This document shows positions 15,286 through 23,893 of a stretch of 64,000 bases of DNA, one piece after another. The DNA lies in the NCBI RefSeq assembly GCF_001989615.1, contig NZ_CP019067.1:2418001-2482000 (forward strand), read 5' to 3'. The notes beneath the pieces were generated by a model, which did no database searches, was not told the DNA's origin, and worked only from the letters and a program-made list of their open reading frames with translations. The stretch's first letter is position 1. The number at the start of each line of letters is the position of its first letter. The position numbers were made by a program, and so were the translations under genes. The DNA comes from Halorientalis sp. IM1011. Its GTDB lineage: Archaea > Halobacteriota > Halobacteria > Halobacteriales > Haloarculaceae.

Positions 15286-16812
15286 ATGCAGGTGGGTCTG
15301 GTCATCCTCGACGGCTGGGGTCTCAATCCCGACGAGACGGCCCGTGACGCGGTACGAGCCGCCGACACGCCCAACGTCGACCGCTTTCGCGAGCAGGGCG
15401 CGTCGACCACGCTGGAGACGCACGGCCGCCGGGTCGGACTGCCGGAGGGACAGATGGGCAACAGCGAGGTCGGCCACCTCTCGATCGGGGCCGGCCGCGT
15501 CGTCAAACAGGAGACGACCCGGATCACCGACGACATCCTCGACGGCGACCTCCGGGAGAACGAGGCACTCGTCTCCGCCTTCGAGTACGCAGACGAGCAC
15601 GACGGTCGCGTCCACTTCATGGGACTGGTCAGCGACGGCGGCGTCCACTCGGCCCAGTCACACCTCCACGCGCTGATCGACATCGCCGCCGAGCGCGACG
15701 CCGAGACTGTCACCCACGCCTTCACCGACGGTCGGGACACCGCGCCCACGGGCGGCGAGGCGTTCCTCGACTCCCTCGCCGCCCACGCCGAGGAACGGGG
15801 AACCGGTCACGTCGCGACCGTCACCGGCCGCTACTACGCGATGGATCGCGACGAGAACTGGGATCGCACCCGGAAGGCCTACGACGCCATCGTCGAGCGC
15901 GAGGCCGACTATACGGCCGAGACGGCGGTCGACGCCGTCACCCAGTCCTACGACCGTGACACCACAGACGAGTTCGTCGAACCGACGCTGATCGAGGGCC
16001 GCCCCGCCCTAGAGGACGGGGATTCAATCGTCTTCTTCAACTTCCGCTCGGATCGCGCCCGCCAGCTCACGCGGATGCTCGCCGACATCGACCCCGAGTG
16101 GGAGTTCTCGACCGACCCGCCGGAGACACGGCTCGTCACGATGACCGAGTACGACGAGACCTTCGACCTCCCCGTGGCCTACCCGCCCCGCCAGCCAGAG
16201 GACGTGCTCGGCGAAGTCCTCGCGGACACCGGCCACACCCAGTTGCGGATCGCCGAGACCGAGAAGTACGCGCACGTCACCTACTTCCTCAACGGCGGCC
16301 GCGAGGTGGAGTTCCCCGGTGAGATCCGCGAAATCGTCCCGAGTCCCGACGTGTCCACCTACGACCAGCAGCCGGAGATGAGCGCCCCGGAGGTGACCGA
16401 CACCGCGATCGACCGGATCGAGCGGGAAGACCCCGACGCCATGGTCCTCAACTACGCGAACCCGGACATGGTGGGCCACACCGGTGACTTCGACGCCGCC
16501 GTTGCGGCCGTCGAGGCGGTCGACGAACAGGTCGGTCGGCTCGTCGACGCGATCCACGCCGCGGGCGGGGACGCGCTGGTCACCGCCGATCACGGCAACG
16601 CCGACGACATGGGGACCGAAGCGGACCCACACACCGCTCACACGCTCAATCCCGTTCCCTTCGTCTACCTCGCCTCCGAGGGCGGGGACGGGGGCCGGAC
16701 CGCCAGAGACGGCGGGACGCTCGCGGACGTGGCACCGACGCTGCTGTCGCTCGCTGGTATCGAGCAGCCGGACGCGATGACCGGCGAGTCGCTGTTGCGG
16801 TTCGACGCCTGA
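15286..16812 (+). CDS. gpmI: 2,3-bisphosphoglycerate-independent phosphoglycerate mutase
   Basis: Interconverts 3- and 2-phosphoglycerate in glycolysis and gluconeogenesis through a phosphoserine intermediate. The 508-residue protein matches the bacterial-type iPGM: metal-binding DGWG near residue 8, catalytic Ser in GNSEVGHL near 60, the inserted phosphotransferase domain with HAFTDGRDTAP, the RSDRARQL segment, and C-terminal metal ligands in TADHGNADDM and PHTAHTLNPVP. Length matches the family. A GTTTTACC box about 25-30 nt before the ATG indicates a leaderless promoter. It is divergent from the DUF7522-like gene. Confidence 0.97.
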   Translation: MQVGLVILDGWGLNPDETARDAVRAADTPNVDRFREQGASTTLETHGRRVGLPEGQMGNSEVGHLSIGAGRVVKQETTRITDDILDGDLRENEALVSAFEYADEHDGRVHFMGLVSDGGVHSAQSHLHALIDIAAERDAETVTHAFTDGRDTAPTGGEAFLDSLAAHAEERGTGHVATVTGRYYAMDRDENWDRTRKAYDAIVEREADYTAETAVDAVTQSYDRDTTDEFVEPTLIEGRPALEDGDSIVFFNFRSDRARQLTRMLADIDPEWEFSTDPPETRLVTMTEYDETFDLPVAYPPRQPEDVLGEVLADTGHTQLRIAETEKYAHVTYFLNGGREVEFPGEIREIVPSPDVSTYDQQPEMSAPEVTDTAIDRIEREDPDAMVLNYANPDMVGHTGDFDAAVAAVEAVDEQVGRLVDAIHAAGGDALVTADHGNADDMGTEADPHTAHTLNPVPFVYLASEGGDGGRTARDGGTLADVAPTLLSLAGIEQPDAMTGESLLRFDA

Positions 16813-16930
16813 CCATCGCCGTTTGTCCCGGGGCTTCTCGATGGGTTCCGTCGCTACACTTTCTGGCTCAGAAAATCCGGCTCGGCATTCATGTCGGTAA
16901 CGCGTCACCAGCCGGTGTGAGAGAGACACC

Positions 16931-18568
16931 GTGACTCCACCCTGGCTCCGACACGCTCGCCGGATCGCACGCGTCGAACGGACCCGACGACGCCGCCACC
17001 GTGGACAGTCGTCACGAACCCGCGCTGCCCTCGCAGTCACACTCGTCGGTGCGGTGGTCGGGAGCGCGGCGCTCGCGTTCGACTTCGGCCGGGCGCTGGT
17101 GGCCGGGACTTCCTCACTCCCGATCGACCACCTGCAGGCTGTGGCGAGTGGGGCGTTCCTGCTCCTGTGGTACGTCGTGGGGCGTCGAACTGCCGGCGTC
17201 GCCAAGCGCGAGGAGATCGATCTCCTCCTGTGTACCGTTCCGGTGCGTGCGGTTGTCTTCGGTGTCGTGTTCGCCGCTGGGCATCGGATCGTGATGGCAA
17301 CGGGGACACTCTCACTGGGTGTCGCGGCCGGTCTCGCAGTGGGTACGAAGTCACCGGTGAGTGCCGTCGCGGTCCCGGTTGCGGTCACCGGATACGTCGC
17401 ACTCGCGGTCGCGGCCGGATGCTGGAGCGGTCTGGCCGCCCGGTTCCTTGCCATGCGGTCGCCACGACTCCGACGATTCACGACGTTTCTCCCCGTGGTG
17501 GCGTTCGGCGTCGCCACTCTGGTGTGGGTCGCTGGAATTCGGGGACCGGTGTCGACGGCAGGGGTCGTCGAGTGGCTCCGGCTCTTTCCGGCCGCCTGGT
17601 TCGTCGATCTTGGCACACTCGGTCTGCCCGGTGGGGGTCCGGTATCGCTCCGGAGTGTCGGTGCGCTCGTCTTCGCAGGTGGCGGCGTCCCGATAGCCCT
17701 TCACACGGCTGTTCCGCTGGCCGAGCGGACCTGGACGGGCGACCGGGTGGTCTCCGATCGCTCGCATCGCTCGCACTCGTTTTTCGATGCCGGAATCCCG
17801 GAGCGGCTGACCGCTGGCCGCGTCTCGCGCCCGGTTCTGACGGTTGCCCGGAAACGGTGGGTGCAGGAGCGGCGCGTTCCGCGGGGGGCACTCTCCACGG
17901 GGTACCTGCTCGTTCTCACTCCGGCCGTGTTCCTGCCGATTCTGGCGGCTGGCCACGTCCCGGTGCTGTCACTGACCGCGACTGCGTTCCTCGGCGCTGC
18001 CGCCACTGGACTTGGGTTCGGGTCGGTCGCACTCGCTGCCGAGTACCCATCCCTCCCTGCGACGCTGACGGCAACGTCCGGCCGACAGTTCGTTGCGGGG
18101 ACCGTCCTCGCGGGCGCTGCCGTCGGTGGCCCGCTCACCATCGCGGGAATCGTCTGTCTCGGGCTGGCTGGTCCGGTGGGTGCCGTGGAAACGTCGCTCG
18201 TCGCGCTCACCGGCGTCGTCCTCTGTGTCTGTGGAGTCACAGTCGGGACCGCCGTCTCGCTCCGCGCCTCCTACTACGAGTTTCGGCTGGTCCCCGTTCC
18301 ACTCACGAACACCGCCGTGTACTCCGAAATGGGACGCGCAGCATTCGGCAGGCTCGGCGCAGTGGTTGGACTTCTGGCCCTCCTGTCTGCCCCACCGCTG
18401 GTGGCTGCCCTCGTGACGCTCACGGGGCCGGGACCGAGTCTGTTCGGCGTCCCGGCCGTATCCGTCCGCATCGCCTCACTCCTCGTGACGCTGACTCTCG
18501 CCGCAACAGTCTCCTTGCTGGCGTTTCGGCGAGCCACGCGATCGTTCGATCGGTACGAACTCCCGTGA
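16931..18568 (+). CDS. Multi-pass membrane protein, ABC-2 permease-like, orphan
   Basis: A 545-residue very hydrophobic protein with a basic N-terminus (RRIARVERTRRRRHRG) and about 12 predicted membrane helices in two halves separated by a cytosolic stretch (about residues 270-305, RTWTGDRVVSDRSHRSHSFF). The arrangement recalls haloarchaeal ABC-2 type exporter permeases, but no ATPase gene is adjacent. The start is GTG at 16931; an in-frame stop at 16898-16900 rules out much longer versions and there is no early ATG. A 490-residue frame overlapping it at 17167-18639 is a shadow. Substrate unknown. Confidence 0.75.
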   Translation: MTPPWLRHARRIARVERTRRRRHRGQSSRTRAALAVTLVGAVVGSAALAFDFGRALVAGTSSLPIDHLQAVASGAFLLLWYVVGRRTAGVAKREEIDLLLCTVPVRAVVFGVVFAAGHRIVMATGTLSLGVAAGLAVGTKSPVSAVAVPVAVTGYVALAVAAGCWSGLAARFLAMRSPRLRRFTTFLPVVAFGVATLVWVAGIRGPVSTAGVVEWLRLFPAAWFVDLGTLGLPGGGPVSLRSVGALVFAGGGVPIALHTAVPLAERTWTGDRVVSDRSHRSHSFFDAGIPERLTAGRVSRPVLTVARKRWVQERRVPRGALSTGYLLVLTPAVFLPILAAGHVPVLSLTATAFLGAAATGLGFGSVALAAEYPSLPATLTATSGRQFVAGTVLAGAAVGGPLTIAGIVCLGLAGPVGAVETSLVALTGVVLCVCGVTVGTAVSLRASYYEFRLVPVPLTNTAVYSEMGRAAFGRLGAVVGLLALLSAPPLVAALVTLTGPGPSLFGVPAVSVRIASLLVTLTLAATVSLLAFRRATRSFDRYELP

Positions 18569-18590
18569 GCCACAGGCTCCGGTTCGTCTT

Positions 18591-18992
18591 TCAGTCGGCA
18601 CTCTCACCGTCGGGCACGGCCGCGGCGAAGAGCCGGTAGCCCGCCACCGCAGTCAGAAGCGCCAGCGATGCGGCCAGCGCGACCGAGCCGGAGACGAACA
18701 TCCCCACGAAGACGATCGGGGCGCTCCCGGCGAGGGCCGCGCCGGCCGGAATCGGATCGACTCCGCCGACCCGCCGGTCGCTCGCGTCGCGCGGGACGGC
18801 GTCCGGGGCGAGCAAGAGCGGTGCCAGCAGGAAAAATCCCACGGCGGTCGCCAGTCCCGCGAGCAGGCCCGGGAGCGGCCCGGGAAAGACGAGATAGCCG
18901 ACGACGCCGAGGCTCCCGCCGGCCGTGACGGCCAGGGCGAACCGGACCACTGCGACGCCGAAACTCCCGCCACTCGTCTCGTCGGCGGTCAT
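18591..18992 (-). CDS. Small four-helix membrane protein
   Basis: A 133-residue protein with four hydrophobic segments (about residues 12-32, 38-63, 84-103 and 106-124) separated by short charged loops, for example DAVPRDASDRRVGGVDP. No family function is recognised. It is convergent with the ABC-2-like gene, 22 bp away, and lies downstream of another tiny membrane protein on the same strand. Confidence 0.65.
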   Translation of the reverse strand: MTADETSGGSFGVAVVRFALAVTAGGSLGVVGYLVFPGPLPGLLAGLATAVGFFLLAPLLLAPDAVPRDASDRRVGGVDPIPAGAALAGSAPIVFVGMFVSGSVALAASLALLTAVAGYRLFAAAVPDGESAD

Positions 18993-19040
18993 ACGCCTCC
19001 CGAGACGGCGGGGCCACTTAACCGGCCGGAAGCCGGTCGG

Positions 19041-19223
19041 TCAGGCCGCCCGGTGCTTGACCGTTCCGGAGGTCCCGACGAGTAGCGTGCCGACCGCCAG
19101 CGCGAGGACGCCGACCGGGAGCGTCAGCTCCGGAACGGTCTCGATCAGATCGAGCAGCGCGATCCCGACGACGAGCACGCCCAGTCCGAGTGTCACCGCA
19201 CCCGCGAGCAATCTGGTGTCCAT
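19041..19223 (-). CDS. Small two-helix membrane protein
   Basis: A 60-residue protein consisting almost entirely of two membrane helices (LLAGAVTLGLGVLVVGIALL and LPVGVLALAVGTLLVG) with a basic C-terminus TVKHRAA. It is compatible with a small haloarchaeal membrane protein; no function can be assigned. It is in tandem with the gene at 18591 (48-bp gap). Confidence 0.5.
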   Translation of the reverse strand: MDTRLLAGAVTLGLGVLVVGIALLDLIETVPELTLPVGVLALAVGTLLVGTSGTVKHRAA

Positions 19224-19360
19224 CCGTTCACCTCGGTCGTACTACGCGGCCGAGGCCTGAGAGGTTGTTTGCGGGATAGCCACAGATCGTTCCCGGCTAG
19301 TTGCCGATCCTGTCAGACGGCAGCAAACTGTTTAGGCACGGAGTGCGAACGTGGCGGGCA

Positions 19361-20098
19361 ATGAGTCCGTTCGGCTCCTTCGATCTCGACGACGACGACC
19401 GGATGGCGATCTACCGCTACGTCGAACGGCACGGGGTCGTCGACACGAGCGAGGTCGCCGAACACGTCGGTATCGACCCCGAGACGTTCCGCCATCACGT
19501 CTCCATCCTGAAACGGGACGGGTACGTCCGCGAGACCACCGAGGGAAAACTCCGGATCCGCCTCGACTGCGGCGAGAGTGAGGAACACGAGACTGCTGGG
19601 CTGAACTACGCGATCAGGCCGGCCTGTCAGGCCGACGCGACGGGGCTGCTCGGGGTCGTCCGTGAGGTCGCCGACAAGCAGGTGCATCTGGTCGCCGAGA
19701 GCGTCGCCGAACTGATCGAGTACGACGACGCACTGCTCAGACACAACGCCGGCGAGACGCGTGTCTTCTTCGTCGCTACCGTCGAGGACGAGGTCGTCGG
19801 CTGGTGTCAGGTCGAGATCCCCCGCATGGCGAAGCTCTCCCACACCGCCGAGGTCACCGTCGGCGTCCTCGTCGAGTACCGGCGGTACAGCATCGGGAGC
19901 CACCTCCTCCAGCGCGGGATGGAGTGGGCCCGCGCCAACGGCTGTCGGCGCGTGTACAACTCTCTCCCCGAGACCAACGAACTCGCGGTCTCCTTCCTGC
20001 AGGAGAACGGCTGGCGCATCGAGGCCGTCCGGAACGATCACTTCGAGATCGACGGCGACCCAGTCGACGAGATCATGCTCGCCGCCGACCTCGATTAG
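19361..20098 (+). CDS. GNAT acetyltransferase with N-terminal winged-helix domain
   Basis: A 245-residue two-domain protein. Residues 1-80 are a winged helix-turn-helix (YRYVERHGVVDTSEVAEHVG, then FRHHVSILKRDGYVRETTEG). Residues 85-245 are a GNAT acyltransferase: YAIRPACQADATGLLGV at the start, strand GWCQVEI, acetyl-CoA motif A V.VEYRRYSIGSHLLQRGM, and the C-terminal NSLPETNELAVSFLQENGW. The fusion suggests a sensor-regulator or an enzyme that binds DNA. The ATG at 19361 is chosen because a TGTTTAGG box lies about 30 nt upstream and the HTH begins near the N-terminus. Its TAG stop overlaps the nadC stop on the other strand. Confidence 0.8.
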   Translation: MSPFGSFDLDDDDRMAIYRYVERHGVVDTSEVAEHVGIDPETFRHHVSILKRDGYVRETTEGKLRIRLDCGESEEHETAGLNYAIRPACQADATGLLGVVREVADKQVHLVAESVAELIEYDDALLRHNAGETRVFFVATVEDEVVGWCQVEIPRMAKLSHTAEVTVGVLVEYRRYSIGSHLLQRGMEWARANGCRRVYNSLPETNELAVSFLQENGWRIEAVRNDHFEIDGDPVDEIMLAADLD

Positions 20099-20910
20099 CC
20101 CGTCCGGAACGAGTAATCCAGCGTGTCCGCCGAGTGCGTGAGGCTTCCCATCGAGATCACGTCGACGCCCGTCCCCGCGTAGTCCGGTACGTCCGCGACC
20201 GTGATCCCCCCGGAGGCTTCCGTCAGCGTGTCGTCGGCACGCTCGGCGAGCAGGTCGACCGCCTCCGCGGTCTGGTCGGGGCTCATGTTGTCCAGCAGCA
20301 CGATGTCCGCGCCGGCATCGGCCGCCCGCGGCGCGTCTTCCGGATTTTCGACCTCGACTTCGATCTTCGTCGCGAAGGAGGCCCGCTCGCGGAAGTGCGA
20401 GACTGCGCCTTCGAGTCCCATCTCGGCGACGTGGTTGTCCTTGACCATCACCATGTGCGAGAGGTCGAGCCGGTGGGTGTCGCCGCCGCCCGCGACGACC
20501 GCGCGCTTCTCGATCCCGCGGAGGCCGGGCGTCGTCTTGCGGGTGGCCGCGATCCGCACGTCGTCGCTGACCTCCTGGGCCGCCGCCACCGCCCGTCGGG
20601 TCTTCGTCGCGATGCCCGAGGCGTGGCCCGCGATGTTCACCGCGACGCGCTCACCCCGCAGGACCTCGCGTGCGGAACCCGACACGCGCAGTACCGCTTC
20701 GCCGCGCTCGACGCGGTCGCCGGCCTCCGCGGCACGCTCGGCGGTCACGTCGAGGTAGTCGAAGACGGCGCAGGCGGCGTCGAGCCCGGCGACGACACCC
20801 GAATCCTTCGCGACGAGTCGCCCCGTTGTCTCCCCTGGGACCTCGTTGGTCACGTCGTGGTGGCCCAGATCCTCCCGGAGCCAGCCCTCGATTGTCGAAT
20901 CTGGAATCAT
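20095..20910 (-). CDS. nadC: Nicotinate-nucleotide pyrophosphorylase (carboxylating)
   Basis: Converts quinolinate and PRPP to nicotinate mononucleotide, the last de novo step before adenylylation. The 271-residue protein has the family landmarks: N-terminal LREDLGHHDVTNE, the ERVAVNIAGHASGIAT helix-loop (ERxxLN-like), RKTTPGLRGIEKRAV, GGGDTHRLDLSHMVMVKDNH, and the TIM-barrel strands VEVENPEDA, IVLLDNMSP and SGGI. Start ATG at 20910 overlaps the nadB stop as TGATG, so translation is likely coupled. Upstream extension of the same frame to 21501 is a shadow over nadB. Confidence 0.95.
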   Translation of the reverse strand: MIPDSTIEGWLREDLGHHDVTNEVPGETTGRLVAKDSGVVAGLDAACAVFDYLDVTAERAAEAGDRVERGEAVLRVSGSAREVLRGERVAVNIAGHASGIATKTRRAVAAAQEVSDDVRIAATRKTTPGLRGIEKRAVVAGGGDTHRLDLSHMVMVKDNHVAEMGLEGAVSHFRERASFATKIEVEVENPEDAPRAADAGADIVLLDNMSPDQTAEAVDLLAERADDTLTEASGGITVADVPDYAGTGVDVISMGSLTHSADTLDYSFRTG

Positions 20911-22502
20911 CAGTCGTCGGCCCGCGGTTCCGCCGGTTCGTCGCCGTCCGCGGCCGCTGTGTCGACGAGGTGGTGACAGCCGACCGACTCGCCGTTCTCG
21001 GCGGCCTGCCGGGCGATCAGCAGGGCCGTGACGCTGGCCGACCGGAGTTCGTACAGCGACCGCGAGGTCCGGGTCCGGGTGTAGGCGTCGACCTCGCCTT
21101 TCAGTCGCCGCAGGACCGACATCGCCCTGCCGAGGTCGTCGGAATCGCGCTCCAGCCCGACGTACTCGTCCATCACGCGCCGGAGGCGGTGGAACTTCTC
21201 CTCGGCGAACCGCTCGGGCAACTCGGGATCGCGTTCCAGCAGTTCGGGCGCTTCGATCACGTCGATCTCGTTGCCGGCCGCGTCCTCGCCTGCGCGCAGG
21301 CCCCAGACCAGCCCCTCCAGGAGCGAGGTGGAGGCCAGCCGGTTCGCGCCGTGGACGCCCGTGCGGGCACACTCCCCGACCGCGTAGAGTCGGTCGAGGC
21401 TGGATCGCCCGAGGTCGTCGACGTCGATCCCGCCACAGAGGAAGTGCTCGGCAGGCGCGACCGGGATGCCGTCTTCCCAGTCGACGCCGTGGTCCTCGCA
21501 CTTCTCGACGAGGTCGGGGAACTCCCCGGCGAAATCGAGCGGACTCACGTCGAGCGTGACCTCGCCCGTCTCGTCGCGTTCGGTCTTGACCGCACGGGCC
21601 ACCACGTCACGGGGCGCGAGTTCGGCGTCCGAGTGATAGTCGGGCATGAACCGCTCGCCACCGGGAGACTCCGTCTCCCGAGCCCCCGAGTCTGCCGACT
21701 CGGGGACGTCGCCGTTCCGGAGGACCGCACCTTCGCCGCGGACGGCTTCGCTGATCAGGAAGGGTTCGTCACCGCCGACGCACACTGTCGGATGGAACTG
21801 GACGTACTCCATGTCCGTGACCTCGGCTCCGGCAAGCGCGGCCATGGCGATGCCGTCGCCGGTCGAGCCGGCGGGGTTGGTCGTGCGCGGGTAGAGGTCG
21901 CCGATGCCGCCGGTGGCGAGGACGACCGCGCCCGCGTACGTGGGCTCGAAGTCCCCGTCGGACTCCAGCACCGCGCCGTGGACCCGGCCCTCGTGGCGGA
22001 TCAGTTCGAGCGCGGCGGTGTCGTCCCGGATCGTCACGTCGTCGTGGGCGTCCAGATAGTTCAGGAAGGGGACGTGGACGTGTTTGCCCGTCGAGGCGTC
22101 GACGTGCAGGATGCGGTTCTTGGAGTGGGCGGCCTCGCGGCCGAAATCGAAGTCGTCCTCGCCGTCGCCGTCCGCGTCCATCCCCGTCGTGTCGAACTCG
22201 ACATCGAGCGTCTCCAGCAGCACGTCCCCGACGGCGGCGTTGGCGTTCTCGACCAGCACGTCCACGGCCTCGGGATCGGCCGTGCCGCTGGATGCGTCGA
22301 GGATGTCCCGCTTGAACTGCTCGGGGTCGTCCCGCGCGATTGCGATGCCGCCCTGTGCCCACCACGAGGAGGCACCCTCGGGGCGGGTAGCCTTCGTCGC
22401 GACGGTCACGTCCGCGCCTTCGCGGGCGGCGGCGAGCGCGCTCGCGAGACCTGCAATCCCGGAGCCCACGACGAGCACGTCTGTTTCGTTGTGGTCTGTC
22501 AT
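20910..22502 (-). CDS. nadB: L-aspartate oxidase
   Basis: FAD-dependent oxidation of L-aspartate to iminoaspartate. The 530-residue protein begins with the dinucleotide-binding TDVLVVGSGIAGLASALAAA, continues with SSWWAQGGIAIA, the active-site region EFVQFHPTVC-like MEYVQFHPTV, SEAVRGEGAVL, and the HFLCGGIDVDDLGRSSLDRLYA FAD segment, and has a helical C-terminal domain. Between VRGEGAVLRN and GERFM, where most NadB proteins have only a few residues, there is an insert VPESADSGARETESPG encoded by two tandem palindromes (21662-21705). It is 9 bp from nadA and overlaps nadC by one base. Confidence 0.95.
   Translation of the reverse strand: MTDHNETDVLVVGSGIAGLASALAAAREGADVTVATKATRPEGASSWWAQGGIAIARDDPEQFKRDILDASSGTADPEAVDVLVENANAAVGDVLLETLDVEFDTTGMDADGDGEDDFDFGREAAHSKNRILHVDASTGKHVHVPFLNYLDAHDDVTIRDDTAALELIRHEGRVHGAVLESDGDFEPTYAGAVVLATGGIGDLYPRTTNPAGSTGDGIAMAALAGAEVTDMEYVQFHPTVCVGGDEPFLISEAVRGEGAVLRNGDVPESADSGARETESPGGERFMPDYHSDAELAPRDVVARAVKTERDETGEVTLDVSPLDFAGEFPDLVEKCEDHGVDWEDGIPVAPAEHFLCGGIDVDDLGRSSLDRLYAVGECARTGVHGANRLASTSLLEGLVWGLRAGEDAAGNEIDVIEAPELLERDPELPERFAEEKFHRLRRVMDEYVGLERDSDDLGRAMSVLRRLKGEVDAYTRTRTSRSLYELRSASVTALLIARQAAENGESVGCHHLVDTAAADGDEPAEPRADD
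21662..21705. repeat. Two tandem palindromes inside nadB
   Basis: CGGGAGAC at 21662-21669 pairs with GTCTCCCG at 21673-21680 (loop of 3); CCCCGAGTC at 21684-21692 pairs with GACTCGGGG at 21697-21705 (loop of 4). The stems are perfect and separated by 3 nt. They encode a surface insert of NadB and keep the frame open. Confidence 0.8.
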
Positions 22503-22511
22503 CGGTGGAGT

Positions 22512-23633
22512 TCAGATCTCCAGCATCCGGTCGAGGGCGACCTGTGCGAGCTCCTTCTCCTCGGGCGCGACCTCGATGACGTTGCGCTCGCGACCCTCGA
22601 GTAGTTCCTCCAGCACCCACGTCAGGTAGTTCGGGTCGATCTGGCGCATGGCGTTGCAGTCCATGCAGGCGTCGCCACAGAGGGGCAGGACCTCCACTTC
22701 GGGGTGCCAGCGGTCGAGGTGGTTGGCGAGGTGGATCTCCGTGCCGATGGCCCAGGTGTCGCCGGCTTCTGCGTTCGCGACGGTCTCACAGATCGTGGAG
22801 GTGGAGCCGACCACGTCGGCGGCCTCGACGACCTCCCGGCGACACTCGGGGTGAACGACCACGTTGGCGTCCGGGCGCTCCTCGCGCAACTCCTCGATGT
22901 GGCTCGCGCGGAACCGCTCGTGGACCTGGCAGTAGCCGTCCCAGAGGATGATATCGTTCTCGGCAGCCGCCTCGGCGTCTTTGCCCTCGGGGTCCCACGG
23001 GTCCCACTCGACGATCTCGTCTGCCATGTCGAGCCGGTGGGCCGTGTTCTCCCCGAGGTGCTTGTCGGGCAGGAACAGGACCTTCTCGCCCTTCTCGAAG
23101 GCGTACTCGAATGCCTTGTGGGCGTTCGAGGAGGTACAGACCAGTCCGCCCTGCTCGGCGCAGAAGGCCTTCAGGTCCGCGTAGCTGTTCATGTACGTGA
23201 TCGGAACGATCTCGTCGTCGGTCGCGGCGGTGATCTCCGCCCACGCGGCGTCGACCTGCAGGGCCTCGGCCATGCCGGCCATCGGACAGGACGCCTCCAT
23301 GCTCGGGAGGATCACGGACTGATCGTCGTCGGTGATGATGTCCGCGCTCTCGGCCATGAACGTCACGCCGCCGAAGATCACGTAGTCGGCGTCGGCCTCG
23401 GCAGCCTCCTTCGAGAGCTGGTAGGAGTCGCCCACGAAGTCGGCGTGCTCGACGATCTCCCGGCGCTGGTAGTTGTGCCCCAGGATGACCACGTCGTCGC
23501 CCAGCTCCGCCAGCGCGGCCTCGATGCGGTCCGTGCGCTCGCCCTCGTCGAGGTCCCGGTAGGCCGGCGGGAGCTGTTCTAAGTTGTCGTACTTGAAGAG
23601 ACTCAGGTCCGTCTCGAACTCCGCTGTTTCCAT
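22512..23633 (-). CDS. nadA: Quinolinate synthase
   Basis: [4Fe-4S] enzyme condensing iminoaspartate with dihydroxyacetone phosphate to quinolinate. The 373-residue protein contains the three-fold repeated fold with VVILGHNYQRREIVE, FVGDSYQLSKEAAE, YVIFGGVTFMAESADI, the Ser-Ser segment VCTSSNAHKAFEYA, LPDKHLGENTAH, VVHPECRREVVE, GSTSTICETV and the C-terminal CGDACMDCNAMRQ. Several of these cysteines are cluster ligands in the family. ATG at 23633 (METAEFETDL) is chosen; the GTG further upstream adds six residues without support. First gene of the nadA-nadB-nadC operon. Confidence 0.96.
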   Translation of the reverse strand: METAEFETDLSLFKYDNLEQLPPAYRDLDEGERTDRIEAALAELGDDVVILGHNYQRREIVEHADFVGDSYQLSKEAAEADADYVIFGGVTFMAESADIITDDDQSVILPSMEASCPMAGMAEALQVDAAWAEITAATDDEIVPITYMNSYADLKAFCAEQGGLVCTSSNAHKAFEYAFEKGEKVLFLPDKHLGENTAHRLDMADEIVEWDPWDPEGKDAEAAAENDIILWDGYCQVHERFRASHIEELREERPDANVVVHPECRREVVEAADVVGSTSTICETVANAEAGDTWAIGTEIHLANHLDRWHPEVEVLPLCGDACMDCNAMRQIDPNYLTWVLEELLEGRERNVIEVAPEEKELAQVALDRMLEI

Positions 23634-23683
23634 TTTCGGCACGTGAACCACCGATTGGTGTTGACCAGTCTACGGTGCCCTGT

Positions 23684-23706
23684 ATTGAAAAGATTATGCC
23701 TTCAAT
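23684..23706 (-). promoter_or_regulatory. nad operon promoter with inverted repeat overlapping the TATA box
   Basis: On the minus strand ATTGAA-N11-TTCAAT spans the sequence, and its spacer contains the TATA-like GGCATAATCTT, about 57-66 nt before the nadA start. A 6-bp symmetric element centred on the TATA box is the usual geometry of an archaeal repressor operator. Which regulator binds is unknown. Confidence 0.5.
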
Positions 23707-23893
23707 GTGCGAAACCGGTGGCATTCCGCGCAGATATTGCCGGTGGTTCGGATGTGACTGATCGAACGCGCCGATTCGGCGTCTCCGAGTCTCCGCTTTC
23801 CGCTGGGCTGACCGTTCCGGGCTGCGGACGAAAAGGAGGAGTAGAACCTGTGGTTACGAACGAACGAGCGACGACGCGGATACCAGACTCAGT

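Noticed and set aside
17167-18639. A 490-residue frame overlapping the ABC-2-like gene
   Set aside because: Cys- and Arg-rich, without acidic haloarchaeal character; the hydrophobic frame 16931-18568 is the coherent protein.
23707-23893. A plus-strand ORF at 23643-24098 upstream of nadA
   Set aside because: Serine-rich, no family resemblance, and it overlaps the HAD hydrolase gene antisense.
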